This document shows, piece by piece, positions 18,960 to 26,479 of a stretch of DNA of 64,000 nt. The position numbers were made by a program, and so were the translations under genes. The number at the start of each line of letters is the position of its first letter. Position 1 is the first letter of the stretch. The notes beneath the pieces are model-generated. The model ran no database searches. It saw nothing but the letters and a program-made list of their open reading frames with translations, and was not told the DNA's origin. The stretch is taken from the NCBI RefSeq assembly GCF_002592005.1, contig NZ_NVQF01000003.1, forward strand, positions 1 through 64,000, read 5' to 3'. The DNA is from Mycolicibacterium palauense. Its GTDB lineage: Bacteria > Actinomycetota > Actinomycetes > Mycobacteriales > Mycobacteriaceae.

Positions 18960-20924
18960 ATGGCTGCCATGATGAGGGGTATCGCCCTGCGACCCTCGTG
19001 GCCCTATGTCTCCGAGGTGGCGCGCAGTCTGCTGGGGATTCTGCTCGCGGTGGCCGTCGCGCTGGAGTTCGGTTCCGGTGGCATGGCCGCGGCCGCCGGC
19101 GGAAGCGCGGCCATCTGCGGGGCCGTCGCGCTGCAGGACAGTCCGCGCCGCCGCCTGGCGGCCGTCAGCGGCGCCGCGGTGGTGCTGGCCGGGGCGGTGC
19201 TGCTCGGTGTCGTCGCGGGGGCCTATGCGCCGGCGCTGATCGTCGTGGTGGTGCTCTGGTGCGTGGCCGCCGGAATGGTCTGGGCGGTCAGCTCCAATGC
19301 CGGGCTGGTCGCCGCGGCCGGCGGGGCGCTGCTGGTGACCTGCGCGGCGGGACCGATCCCGGTGACCGAAGGGGCCTGGGCGGCGCTGCTGGCCCTGGGG
19401 GGCGGTCTGACCCAGCTGGTGTTCGTGGCGGCCTGGCCCCGTCAGGTCTGGCGTTCCCAGCGCGAGTCGTTGTCGCAGGGTTTCGCGCTGGTGGCCGCCG
19501 ACGCGCGTGACCTGGCCGGCGATCCGGCTGCCTCCCCGAACCTGGGTCCGCTGATGGCGCTGCGGGACAAGCTGGCGCCCACCGAGCGGCAGGCCCGGCG
19601 CAGGCCGCCGGCACATCGTGGGCTCTACGCCCTGCCCGAACGAATCGCCATGACGCTGGATGCCCTGGGACCCGGCGCCGGCGACCCCCGCGTCCGCGAG
19701 TTGCTGGAGTCGGTCACGGTGGCCCTGGACGCGGTGGCCAGCGGCGATCGGGCCACCCGCGGGGCGGCCGACGCCGAACTGGACCGGGCCGGCGAGCTGC
19801 TGCCGGAGGTGCCCCCGGCGGCCGTCGAGCCCGCCGCCCGGCTGGTGGCTCAGGTCCGCGAGGCGGCCGCGCTGCGGTTCGCCGAGACCGTGCCGCCGGT
19901 GGGCTCGCTGCGTGCCGGGGCGGCCGCGGTGGCCGCGCAGCTGGCGTGGAGTTCGCCGATCATGCGCCACGCTTTGCGCCTGGGGCTGGCCGCCGGCACC
20001 GGCGTGGCGATCTCCGCGGTGGCGGGCCTGCAGCAGGGCTACTGGATCGTGCTCACCGTCATGATGGTGCTGCGGCCGGAGACCGCGCACACCTACACCC
20101 GGTGCGTCATCCGCGTTCTCGGCGGTGCCGCCGGGGTGACCGCGGCCACCGCGATCACCGTCCTGCTGCACCCCAGCGGCCTGGTCTCGGGACTGCTGGC
20201 CGCCCTGGCGGTCGCCGGAGCCTATGCGGTCTCCGGGCTCGGCTACGTGCCGTTGGCCGGTGCGCTGGCCGCGGCGATCGTCTTCCTGGTCGACATCGAG
20301 GGGGCGGCCCCCGCGGCCGCGCTACGGGAACGGCTGATCGCCGTCCTGCTCGGGGGCGCGCTGGCGGTGGCCGGACACGTGGTGTTGCCCGACCGCTCGC
20401 TGGTGCGGCTGCGGCAACGCGCCGGGGAGCTACTCAAAGCGGAAATCGACTATGCCGCAACGGTTGTCAAGGGTTTCGTACACCGGATCGACGATCCCGA
20501 CGCCACCCTGACAGCGGCCTGGCAGCGCGCGATCCGCGCCCGGTCGGCGTTCGAGGCCGCCAGCGGCGGGCTGCGGACCGAGACCCCGCAGGTGCGCCAC
20601 TGGCTCACCTCCTACCGGGCCGGGCTCAACGCCGTCACGGGGGCGTGTGCGTCGTTGGAGGCGCAGCTGCCAGAGGTCCGCCAGGAACACCTCGACCAGC
20701 GGTTCGTGGTGGCCGTCGACGACTACATCGACGCGCTGCGCGGTGCCCCGCCCTGCCCCGGGCAGGCCTGGAGCCTGGACACCGCCCATCTGACCGAGGC
20801 CGAGCAGCAGTTGCGCGACTCGGCGTCGCTGCTGGGCAAGCAGGACACCCCGCAGCGGGTGCTGGTCTCCGAGGTCGAGACCATCACCCGCCACCTGCTC
20901 TCGGTAGCTGCACAGACGCCCTGA
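18960..20924 (+). CDS. FUSC-family integral membrane protein (aromatic-acid exporter-like)
   Basis: 654 aa with two blocks of five or six hydrophobic helices (about residues 15-165 and 340-490) separated and followed by long soluble, alpha-helical regions, the duplicated architecture of FUSC/AaeB-type efflux proteins. SLRAGAAAVAAQLAWSS leads into the second block, where QQGYWIVLTVMMVLRPE is the most conserved FUSC stretch. Probably exports aromatic or other organic acids. There is no clear SD before ATG 18960, 18969 or 18972; a CATAAT at 18956-18961 could drive a leaderless transcript. The GntR gene follows 30 bp later on the same strand. Confidence 0.75.
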   Translation: MAAMMRGIALRPSWPYVSEVARSLLGILLAVAVALEFGSGGMAAAAGGSAAICGAVALQDSPRRRLAAVSGAAVVLAGAVLLGVVAGAYAPALIVVVVLWCVAAGMVWAVSSNAGLVAAAGGALLVTCAAGPIPVTEGAWAALLALGGGLTQLVFVAAWPRQVWRSQRESLSQGFALVAADARDLAGDPAASPNLGPLMALRDKLAPTERQARRRPPAHRGLYALPERIAMTLDALGPGAGDPRVRELLESVTVALDAVASGDRATRGAADAELDRAGELLPEVPPAAVEPAARLVAQVREAAALRFAETVPPVGSLRAGAAAVAAQLAWSSPIMRHALRLGLAAGTGVAISAVAGLQQGYWIVLTVMMVLRPETAHTYTRCVIRVLGGAAGVTAATAITVLLHPSGLVSGLLAALAVAGAYAVSGLGYVPLAGALAAAIVFLVDIEGAAPAAALRERLIAVLLGGALAVAGHVVLPDRSLVRLRQRAGELLKAEIDYAATVVKGFVHRIDDPDATLTAAWQRAIRARSAFEAASGGLRTETPQVRHWLTSYRAGLNAVTGACASLEAQLPEVRQEHLDQRFVVAVDDYIDALRGAPPCPGQAWSLDTAHLTEAEQQLRDSASLLGKQDTPQRVLVSEVETITRHLLSVAAQTP

Positions 20925-20954
20925 CACCGTGCGCTGGGCATAAGATGTGCCGCA

Positions 20955-21602
20955 ATGTCAGCGCCCAGGGAACACGACCTTCCGGCGACGCTCGTCGAGC
21001 TCGCCGCGACCCGGTTGCGCGATGCGATCCTCAGTGGCGCACTGAAACCCGGCGAGAAGATCGTCGAGGAACAGTTGTGCGCGGATTTCGGCATCAGCCG
21101 GGCGCCCCTGCGTGAGGCGCTGCGCCTGCTGGCCCAGCAGGGCCTCGTCGAGCACCTGCCCCGCCGCGGTTCGCGCGTCGCGGAGTGGTCACCGCGCGAC
21201 ATTCTGCAGCTGTTCGAGCTGCGTTCGGTGCTCGAGCGTCACGCCATCGAGACGGCCCTGCCCCTGCACGACCCGCAGACCGCGCTGGCTCCGGTGCGCC
21301 GGGCGCTGGAGCGGATGCGCTCCGCCCGGGGCGACCTGGCGCGCGACGACGCCCACCGGGCCTTCCACGCGACCGTGGTGGCGCTGGCCGACAACCGGCA
21401 ACTCGACATCGCCCTGGAGCCGATCCTGTTGAAACTGCAGCTGCCGATGGCGGTCAACCTGCGCCGGGAGGCGCGCGAACACCACGGCAGCGACGGCATC
21501 GACCGGCACCGGGCGATTCTGGCGGCGCTGGAGTCCAACGACGCCGAGGCCGTGATCGCGGCCATGCACCACCACGGTCAGTTCACCTATCTGCCCCTGT
21601 AA
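20955..21602 (+). CDS. GntR-family regulator (FCD subgroup)
   Basis: 215 aa: winged-helix DNA-binding domain at residues ~10-75 with the GntR signature ILSGALKPGEKIVEEQL and GISRAPLREALRLLAQQGL, then an all-helical FCD ligand-binding domain (FELRSVLERHAIETA, HRAFHATVVALADNR). FCD regulators usually repress neighbouring catabolic genes and release on a small organic acid. The palindrome at 21694-21710, immediately before the allophanate hydrolase gene, is its most likely operator. It is separated from that gene by 110 bp and lies 30 bp after the FUSC gene. Confidence 0.85.
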   Translation: MSAPREHDLPATLVELAATRLRDAILSGALKPGEKIVEEQLCADFGISRAPLREALRLLAQQGLVEHLPRRGSRVAEWSPRDILQLFELRSVLERHAIETALPLHDPQTALAPVRRALERMRSARGDLARDDAHRAFHATVVALADNRQLDIALEPILLKLQLPMAVNLRREAREHHGSDGIDRHRAILAALESNDAEAVIAAMHHHGQFTYLPL

Positions 21603-21693
21603 CTAGGGGCCCGGCGATGTCGCCCGGGTGACCGGTGCCGACGGGGCACTGCTAACACAAACGACACACAACCGACCCGCGGGCGCCATTATT

Positions 21694-21710
21694 CTGTCGA
21701 CAATCGACAG
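21694..21710. promoter_or_regulatory. Operator candidate for the GntR regulator
   Basis: CTGTCGA-CAA-TCGACAG is a perfect 7-bp inverted repeat with a 3-bp spacer, ending two bases before the ATG at 21713. A TATTCT (-10 type TANNNT) at 21690-21695 overlaps its left arm. A bound repressor would block both promoter and start region. The size and spacing suit FCD-type GntR proteins. Confidence 0.6.
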
Positions 21711-21712
21711 AC

Positions 21713-23140
21713 ATGGCATTGTTCGAGCAGTCCGGTTCCGGGCCCACCCCGGGCCCCTCGGTGGCCGAGATCCTGGCATCCCACGCCGCCGGTACCGGGT
21801 CCCCGACCAAGACCGCCGCCCGGGTGGCCGACGCGGTCGCCGCACGCGGTGACGACGGTACGTGGTTGTCGACGGTGCCGCGGGCCGATCTGCTGGCCGC
21901 GGCCCGCGAGATCGAGAACCGGCCCGGCGCACGCGCACTGCCGCTGTACGGGGTGCCGTTCGGGGTCAAGGACAGCATCGATGTCGCGGGCGTGCCGACC
22001 ACCCTGTCGTGTCCCGACTACACCTACGTCGCCGAGCGGACCGCGACGGTGGTGCAGCGCCTGCTCGACGCCGGTGCGTTGTACGTCGGCAAGACGAACC
22101 TCGACCAGTTCGCGACCGGCCTGAACGGAACCAGGACGCCCTACACCGTGCCGCGCAGTGTATTCGGCGGCGGCCTCATCTCGGGCGGGTCGAGCTCCGG
22201 ATCGGCGCTGGCGGTCGCCCTGGGGCAGGTGCCCTTCGCGGTGGCCACCGACACCGCGGGGTCGGGCCGGGTGCCGGCGGCGCTCAACGGGGTCGTCGGG
22301 TTCAAACCGTCGAGGGGGCTGGCCAGCACCGCCGGACTGGTACCGGCGTGCAAATCGCTGGACTGCATCTCGCTGATGGCCAGTTGTGTCGACGACGTCG
22401 ACCGCGTCTTCGAGATCATCGCCGGACGCGACGACGCCGACCCCTGGTCACGCGACCGCGGACCGCGCCACGACGGCGCCGGCATTCGCGTCGGTCTGCC
22501 GCCGGCCGGCGACCTGGAGTTCTTCGGCGATGAGCCGATGCGGGCCGCGCACATGGGATTCCGGCGCCGACTGGAGTCCGCGCGGACGACCACCGAGGTC
22601 TCGCTGGCGCCCTTCCTGGCCGCCGGTGAGCTGCTCTACCAGGGCCCCTGGGTGGCCGAACGGCTCGTCGTCTTCGGTGACTTCCTGGCCGAGCACCCGG
22701 AATCCATCCACCCGGTGGTCCGCGACATTCTGCGCGGCGGCCTGAGGTACACCGCGGTCGACACCTTCGCCGCCCTGCAGCGCCTGCAGGAACTGCGCGC
22801 CGAGGTGAGCCGGCTGTGGGCCGAGGTCGACGTGCTGGTGGTGCCGACGATCGGCACCACGTTCACCGTCGAGGAGGTGCTGGAACGGCCCATCGAGTGC
22901 AACACGATGCTGGGCCACTACACCCACTTCGGCAACCTGCTCGACCTGCTCGGGGTGGCGGTGCCGCTGGGCACCACCACCGACGGCCGGCCCTTCGGCG
23001 CCACGGTGCTGGCCCCGGCCCTGTCCGACGACACCGCGCTGCAGCTGGCGGCCGCCATCCTCGACGAGCCGCGCGGGAGTGCGGCCGGGGCGAATGCCCA
23101 GACCCCCCCGGTGTCGGCAACCACGAAGGAGAACGCGTGA
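21713..23140 (+). CDS. atzF: Allophanate hydrolase, amidase domain
   Basis: 475-aa amidase-signature enzyme with the Ser-cisSer-Lys triad visible: Lys86 in GVKDSID, Ser160 in GGSSSGSA and Ser184 in [31 protein letters not shown] and [11 protein letters not shown] are specific allophanate-hydrolase stretches, so it hydrolyses allophanate, the product of biuret hydrolysis, towards ammonia and CO2. AtzF is ~605 aa with a C-terminal domain that is absent here. The ATG has no SD and sits against the palindromic operator; a very short leader is likely. It overlaps the biuret hydrolase gene by 4 bp. Confidence 0.87.
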   Translation: MALFEQSGSGPTPGPSVAEILASHAAGTGSPTKTAARVADAVAARGDDGTWLSTVPRADLLAAAREIENRPGARALPLYGVPFGVKDSIDVAGVPTTLSCPDYTYVAERTATVVQRLLDAGALYVGKTNLDQFATGLNGTRTPYTVPRSVFGGGLISGGSSSGSALAVALGQVPFAVATDTAGSGRVPAALNGVVGFKPSRGLASTAGLVPACKSLDCISLMASCVDDVDRVFEIIAGRDDADPWSRDRGPRHDGAGIRVGLPPAGDLEFFGDEPMRAAHMGFRRRLESARTTTEVSLAPFLAAGELLYQGPWVAERLVVFGDFLAEHPESIHPVVRDILRGGLRYTAVDTFAALQRLQELRAEVSRLWAEVDVLVVPTIGTTFTVEEVLERPIECNTMLGHYTHFGNLLDLLGVAVPLGTTTDGRPFGATVLAPALSDDTALQLAAAILDEPRGSAAGANAQTPPVSATTKENA

Positions 23141-23838
23141 CATCCACCGAGATCCCCGCCCGCCCGTCGCCGTTCACCCTCACCGCCGGGCGGACGGCCC
23201 TGATCGTCATCGACATGCAGCGAGATTTCCTGCTGCCCGGTGGATTCGGGGAGAGCCTGGGCAACGACGTCGGCCAGTTGCAGAAGGTGGTGGCCCCGCT
23301 GGCGTCGCTCATCGCGGCCGCACGCGAGGCCGGGCTGATGGTGATCCACACCCGGGAGGGCCACCAGGCCGACCTGTCGGACTGCCCGCCGGCCAAACTC
23401 AACCGGGGCGCACCCTCCCACCGCATCGGGGACCCCGGTGCCTTCGGGCGGATCCTGATCCGTGGCGAATACGGCCACGACATCGTCGACGAGCTCGCCC
23501 CGGTCGACGGCGAGGTGGTCATCGACAAACCGGGCAAGGGCGCCTTCTACGCCACCGGGTTGCAGGACATCCTCGACGGAGCCGGCATCACCCAGCTGCT
23601 GGTCACCGGCGTCACCACCGAGGTCTGCGTCCACACCACCACCCGGGAGGCCAACGACCGCGGTTACGAGTGCCTGGTCGTCTCCGATTGCGTCGGTTCC
23701 TACTTCCCCGAGTTCCAGCGCGTCGGCCTGGAGATGATCGCCGCCCAGGGCGGGATCTTCGGGTGGGTCGCCGACACCGCCGCCGTCATTCCCGCACTCG
23801 CCGAACTCGGCGCCGACACCCCCCTGCCCCGGGCCTGA
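23137..23838 (+). CDS. biuH: Biuret amidohydrolase (cysteine hydrolase)
   Basis: Isochorismatase-like cysteine hydrolase of 233 aa with triad Asp26 (IVIDMQRDF), Lys131 (DKPGKGAF) and Cys164 ([20 protein letters not shown]). [27 protein letters not shown] and DKPGKG strongly resemble Rhizobium BiuH, which opens biuret to allophanate and ammonia. Its GTG overlaps the allophanate hydrolase stop, so product and next enzyme are translationally coupled. Ureidoacrylate amidohydrolase (RutB) is the alternative within the superfamily, but the neighbouring allophanate hydrolase argues for biuret. Confidence 0.87.
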   Translation: MTSTEIPARPSPFTLTAGRTALIVIDMQRDFLLPGGFGESLGNDVGQLQKVVAPLASLIAAAREAGLMVIHTREGHQADLSDCPPAKLNRGAPSHRIGDPGAFGRILIRGEYGHDIVDELAPVDGEVVIDKPGKGAFYATGLQDILDGAGITQLLVTGVTTEVCVHTTTREANDRGYECLVVSDCVGSYFPEFQRVGLEMIAAQGGIFGWVADTAAVIPALAELGADTPLPRA

Positions 23839-23849
23839 GAGGAATACCC

Positions 23850-25445
23850 ATGAGCACAGACGTCTCCGATCCCCCCGCCGGCCCTGAGGCCCGCGGCTCC
23901 GCGGCGGGGATCCCGTGGTGGACCCGCGGTGACCTGAACGCGTTCTTCGGCCTCGGGTTCAACATCCTGGTCAACGTGCTGACCCTGACGGCGCTGATGA
24001 TCGGCGTCGTGGCGGTGCCGGCCGGCGACGTGCTCGGCACCGTGCTGCCCGCCCTGGGGGTCGCGCTGATCCTGGGCAACCTCTACTACACCTGGCTGGC
24101 ACGGCGGCTGGCCAGACGCGAGAACCGCACCGACGTCACCGCGCTGCCCTACGGCCCGAGCGTGCCGCACATGTTCATCGTGGTGTTCGTCGTGATGCTG
24201 CCGGTGTATCTGACCACCCGGGATCCCCTGCAGGCGTGGTCCTCCGGTCTGGCGTGGGCCTTCATGATCGGCGTGATCGTGATGATCGGCGCGTTCGTCG
24301 GGCCTTACATCCGCAGGCTCACCCCCCGCGCGGCGATGCTGGGCACCCTGGCCGGGATCTCGATCACGTTCATCTCCATGCGCCCGGCCGCCCAGATGTG
24401 GGAGGCCGCCTGGATCGGCCTGCCCGTGCTCGCGATCATCCTGATCGGCTTCTTCACCGACGTGAAGCTGCCGTTCGGGATCCCGGTGGGCCTGGCCGCG
24501 CTGCTGGTGGGCACCGCGATCGGCTGGATCGGCGGTTTCATGTCGGCCCCGGACGTCGGCCAGGCCGTCTCCGACATCGCCATCGGGATTCCCGATCTGC
24601 GGCTGGATCTGCTGATCTCCGGGCTTTCGAACCTGGCCCCGCTGCTGGGCACCGCGATCCCGCTGGGCGTCTACAACTTCACCGAGGCGATGAGCAACGT
24701 GGAGAGCGCCGCGGCCGCCGGCGACAACTACAACCTGCGCAGCGTCCTGCTGGCCGACGGTGCCGGTGCGGTGATCGGCTCGGCGTTCGGATCCCCGTTC
24801 CCGCCCGCGGTCTACATCGGCCACCCCGGCTGGAAGGACGCCGGGGGTCGCGCCGGGTACTCGCTGGCCAGCGGCGCGGTCATCGGATTGTTCTGCTTCC
24901 TCGGGCTTTTCGGCGTGCTCGACGCGCTGCTGCCGGTTCCCGCGATCGTGCCGATTCTGCTCTACATCGGTCTGCTGATCGGCGCCCAGGCGTTCCAGGC
25001 GGTCCCCCGCCTGCACGCCGTCGCCGTGGTGGCCGCCCTGCTGCCCAACCTGGCCCAATGGGCCTCGGGGATGATCGACAACGCGCTCAACGCCGCGGGA
25101 ACCTCGGCCGCCGACGTCGGGCTGGACGCGCTGAACGGGGCCGGGGTGGTCTACGAGGGCCTGCAGACCCTCGGCGAGGGAGCCGTGCTCGTCGGCCTGA
25201 TCCTGGGCACCATGGTGACCTTCATCCTGGAGAAGAAGTTCCTCTACGCCGCACTCGCGTCGGCGGTTGGTGCGGTGCTGTCGTTCATCGGGCTGATCCA
25301 CGCCCCGGAGGTGACCTGGGCGGCCAACCCGACGGTGGCGCTGGGTTACCTGCTGTTCGGCGCGGTCTGCGCGCTGTACTGGTTCCTGCCCGGGGCCAAG
25401 GACCCCGTCGTCGTCAACGAGGCCGACATCGTCGCCGGCCACTAG
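23850..25445 (+). CDS. Xanthine/uracil-type permease, probable biuret transporter
   Basis: 531 aa with about 12-14 membrane helices; ATG 23850 follows a GAGAGGAAT 11 bp after biuH. Features such as LTPRAAMLGTLAGISITFI, GVYNFTEAMSNVESAAAAGDNYN and a C-terminal LEKKFLYAALAS fit the NCS2/azaguanine-like (COG2252-related) permeases. In this operon its likely cargo is biuret or a related ureide or triazine ring product. No nucleobase-metabolism gene adjoins it. Confidence 0.72.
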   Translation: MSTDVSDPPAGPEARGSAAGIPWWTRGDLNAFFGLGFNILVNVLTLTALMIGVVAVPAGDVLGTVLPALGVALILGNLYYTWLARRLARRENRTDVTALPYGPSVPHMFIVVFVVMLPVYLTTRDPLQAWSSGLAWAFMIGVIVMIGAFVGPYIRRLTPRAAMLGTLAGISITFISMRPAAQMWEAAWIGLPVLAIILIGFFTDVKLPFGIPVGLAALLVGTAIGWIGGFMSAPDVGQAVSDIAIGIPDLRLDLLISGLSNLAPLLGTAIPLGVYNFTEAMSNVESAAAAGDNYNLRSVLLADGAGAVIGSAFGSPFPPAVYIGHPGWKDAGGRAGYSLASGAVIGLFCFLGLFGVLDALLPVPAIVPILLYIGLLIGAQAFQAVPRLHAVAVVAALLPNLAQWASGMIDNALNAAGTSAADVGLDALNGAGVVYEGLQTLGEGAVLVGLILGTMVTFILEKKFLYAALASAVGAVLSFIGLIHAPEVTWAANPTVALGYLLFGAVCALYWFLPGAKDPVVVNEADIVAGH

Positions 25446-25452
25446 GAGCCCA

Positions 25453-25505
25453 GCCTGTAGTTGGCGCGCAGAACTGCGAGTACCCGCCTCGGCACCTACA
25501 GCCTC
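25453..25505 (+). repeat. Hairpin repeat, copy A (3' of DUF559 gene)
   Basis: Left arm at 25453-25463, right arm at 25493-25505 (about nine pairs with one mismatch), and a 29-nt loop at 25464-25492. The loop matches copy B (26417-26445) at 26 of 29 positions, and the tail TCGGCGACGG is also shared. The arms differ from copy B in a compensatory way (CTGTAG/CTACAG against CTGTCG/CGACAG). Copy A contains the TAG stop codon of the DUF559 gene in its right arm. Confidence 0.75.
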
Positions 25506-26368
25506 GGCGACGGGACACCGACACCGCCCCAGCCACGGGCGGTCAGGGCGCGAACCACCTGCTCCACGGTGTGCTCGTCGCGGTCCTCCTTGACCACGCG
25601 GATCACGGTCCAGCCCAGACTCGCCAGGACGGGCAGTACCCGCCGGTCCTTGAGGTACTGCGCACGGTTGGTCTGATGCTGTTCTCCGTCGTACTCGGCC
25701 GCGACCCGGTATTCCTCCCAACCCATGTCGAGGGTGCGCACCACTCGGCCCCGCCCGTCAAGGGCCGGGACCTGGGTCCTGGGCCGCGGGAGGCCGGCGT
25801 CGATGAACAGCAGCCGCAGCCGCGTCTCCTGCGGCGACTCGGCGCCACGGTCGACCAGCGGCAACACCTCTCGGAGCCGACGCAGCCCCCGGGCTCCGCG
25901 GTAGCGCTCCATCAGCATGGTGACCTCGTCGGGCCGAAATGCCGTGGCGCGTACCAACGCGTCCAACCGCGCCAGCGCCTCCCCGCGGGGAAGGTGGCGC
26001 CCGAGGTCGAAGGCGGTGCGCGCGGCCGTGGTCACCGAGATGCACGATCTCCTGGTGATCTCGTCGGCGCCGATGCGCTCGTCGCGGGCGATGATTCCCG
26101 CCGGCGGGCGGGTGTTGTTCCAGATCAGCTCGACATCGATACGGTCGTCGATCCAGTGCGAACCGTGCAGCGCCGCCGCAGCGAGGCCCGCGACGACGCC
26201 CCTGCGCCCGGAACGCATCCACGCCCCGTCGATATGGTCGACGCGCGTGACGGCCGTTCCCTTGGGTACGTAGACGTCGCGGTGCAGGCGGCGGTAGCCG
26301 ACCCGGAGTTGGTGTTCGGTCAACGCCCCGGTGGCGAGGGCCTGACTGCCCACGATCAGGTTCCGCAT
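25496..26368 (-). CDS. DUF559 / VSR-type nuclease-like protein with N-terminal AbiEi-like winged helix
   Basis: 290 aa. Residues ~8-38 (SQALATGALTEHQLRVGYRRLHRDVYVP) resemble the AbiEi antitoxin N-terminal winged helix. The C-terminal domain (residues ~180-280) has the very-short-patch-repair-like nuclease pattern: Glu in SPQETRLR, Asp214 (LDMGW), Glu225-x-Asp227 (AAEYDGEQH) and His231. This architecture recurs in many copies across mycobacteria without an assigned function. The gene is bracketed by two direct copies of a hairpin repeat, one 35 bp upstream and one covering its stop codon. No partner toxin gene adjoins it. Confidence 0.75.
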   Translation of the reverse strand: MRNLIVGSQALATGALTEHQLRVGYRRLHRDVYVPKGTAVTRVDHIDGAWMRSGRRGVVAGLAAAALHGSHWIDDRIDVELIWNNTRPPAGIIARDERIGADEITRRSCISVTTAARTAFDLGRHLPRGEALARLDALVRATAFRPDEVTMLMERYRGARGLRRLREVLPLVDRGAESPQETRLRLLFIDAGLPRPRTQVPALDGRGRVVRTLDMGWEEYRVAAEYDGEQHQTNRAQYLKDRRVLPVLASLGWTVIRVVKEDRDEHTVEQVVRALTARGWGGVGVPSPRL

Positions 26369-26402
26369 CCGCGCATGCTGACAGGGCCCACCGACACGTC
26401 AT

Positions 26403-26459
26403 CGAACCTGTCGTTGGCGCGGAGAAGTGCGAGTACCCGCCTCGACAACGACAGGTTCG
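26403..26459 (+). repeat. Hairpin repeat, copy B (5' of DUF559 gene)
   Basis: A perfect 14-bp inverted repeat (26403-26416 and 26446-26459; arm CGAACCTGTCGTTG) encloses a 29-nt loop nearly identical to copy A. It is in the same orientation as copy A and starts 35 bp upstream of the DUF559 start codon, so it lies in that gene's promoter or leader. A simple terminator would not need a conserved 29-nt loop. Confidence 0.8.
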
Positions 26460-26479
26460 GCGACGGTCCCGCGTGCGGA

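Noticed and set aside
25453..25505. Copy A of the hairpin as a simple intrinsic terminator
   Set aside because: It has no U-tract, a long conserved loop, and a second copy upstream of the gene where a terminator would be out of place. A terminator role in addition is not excluded.
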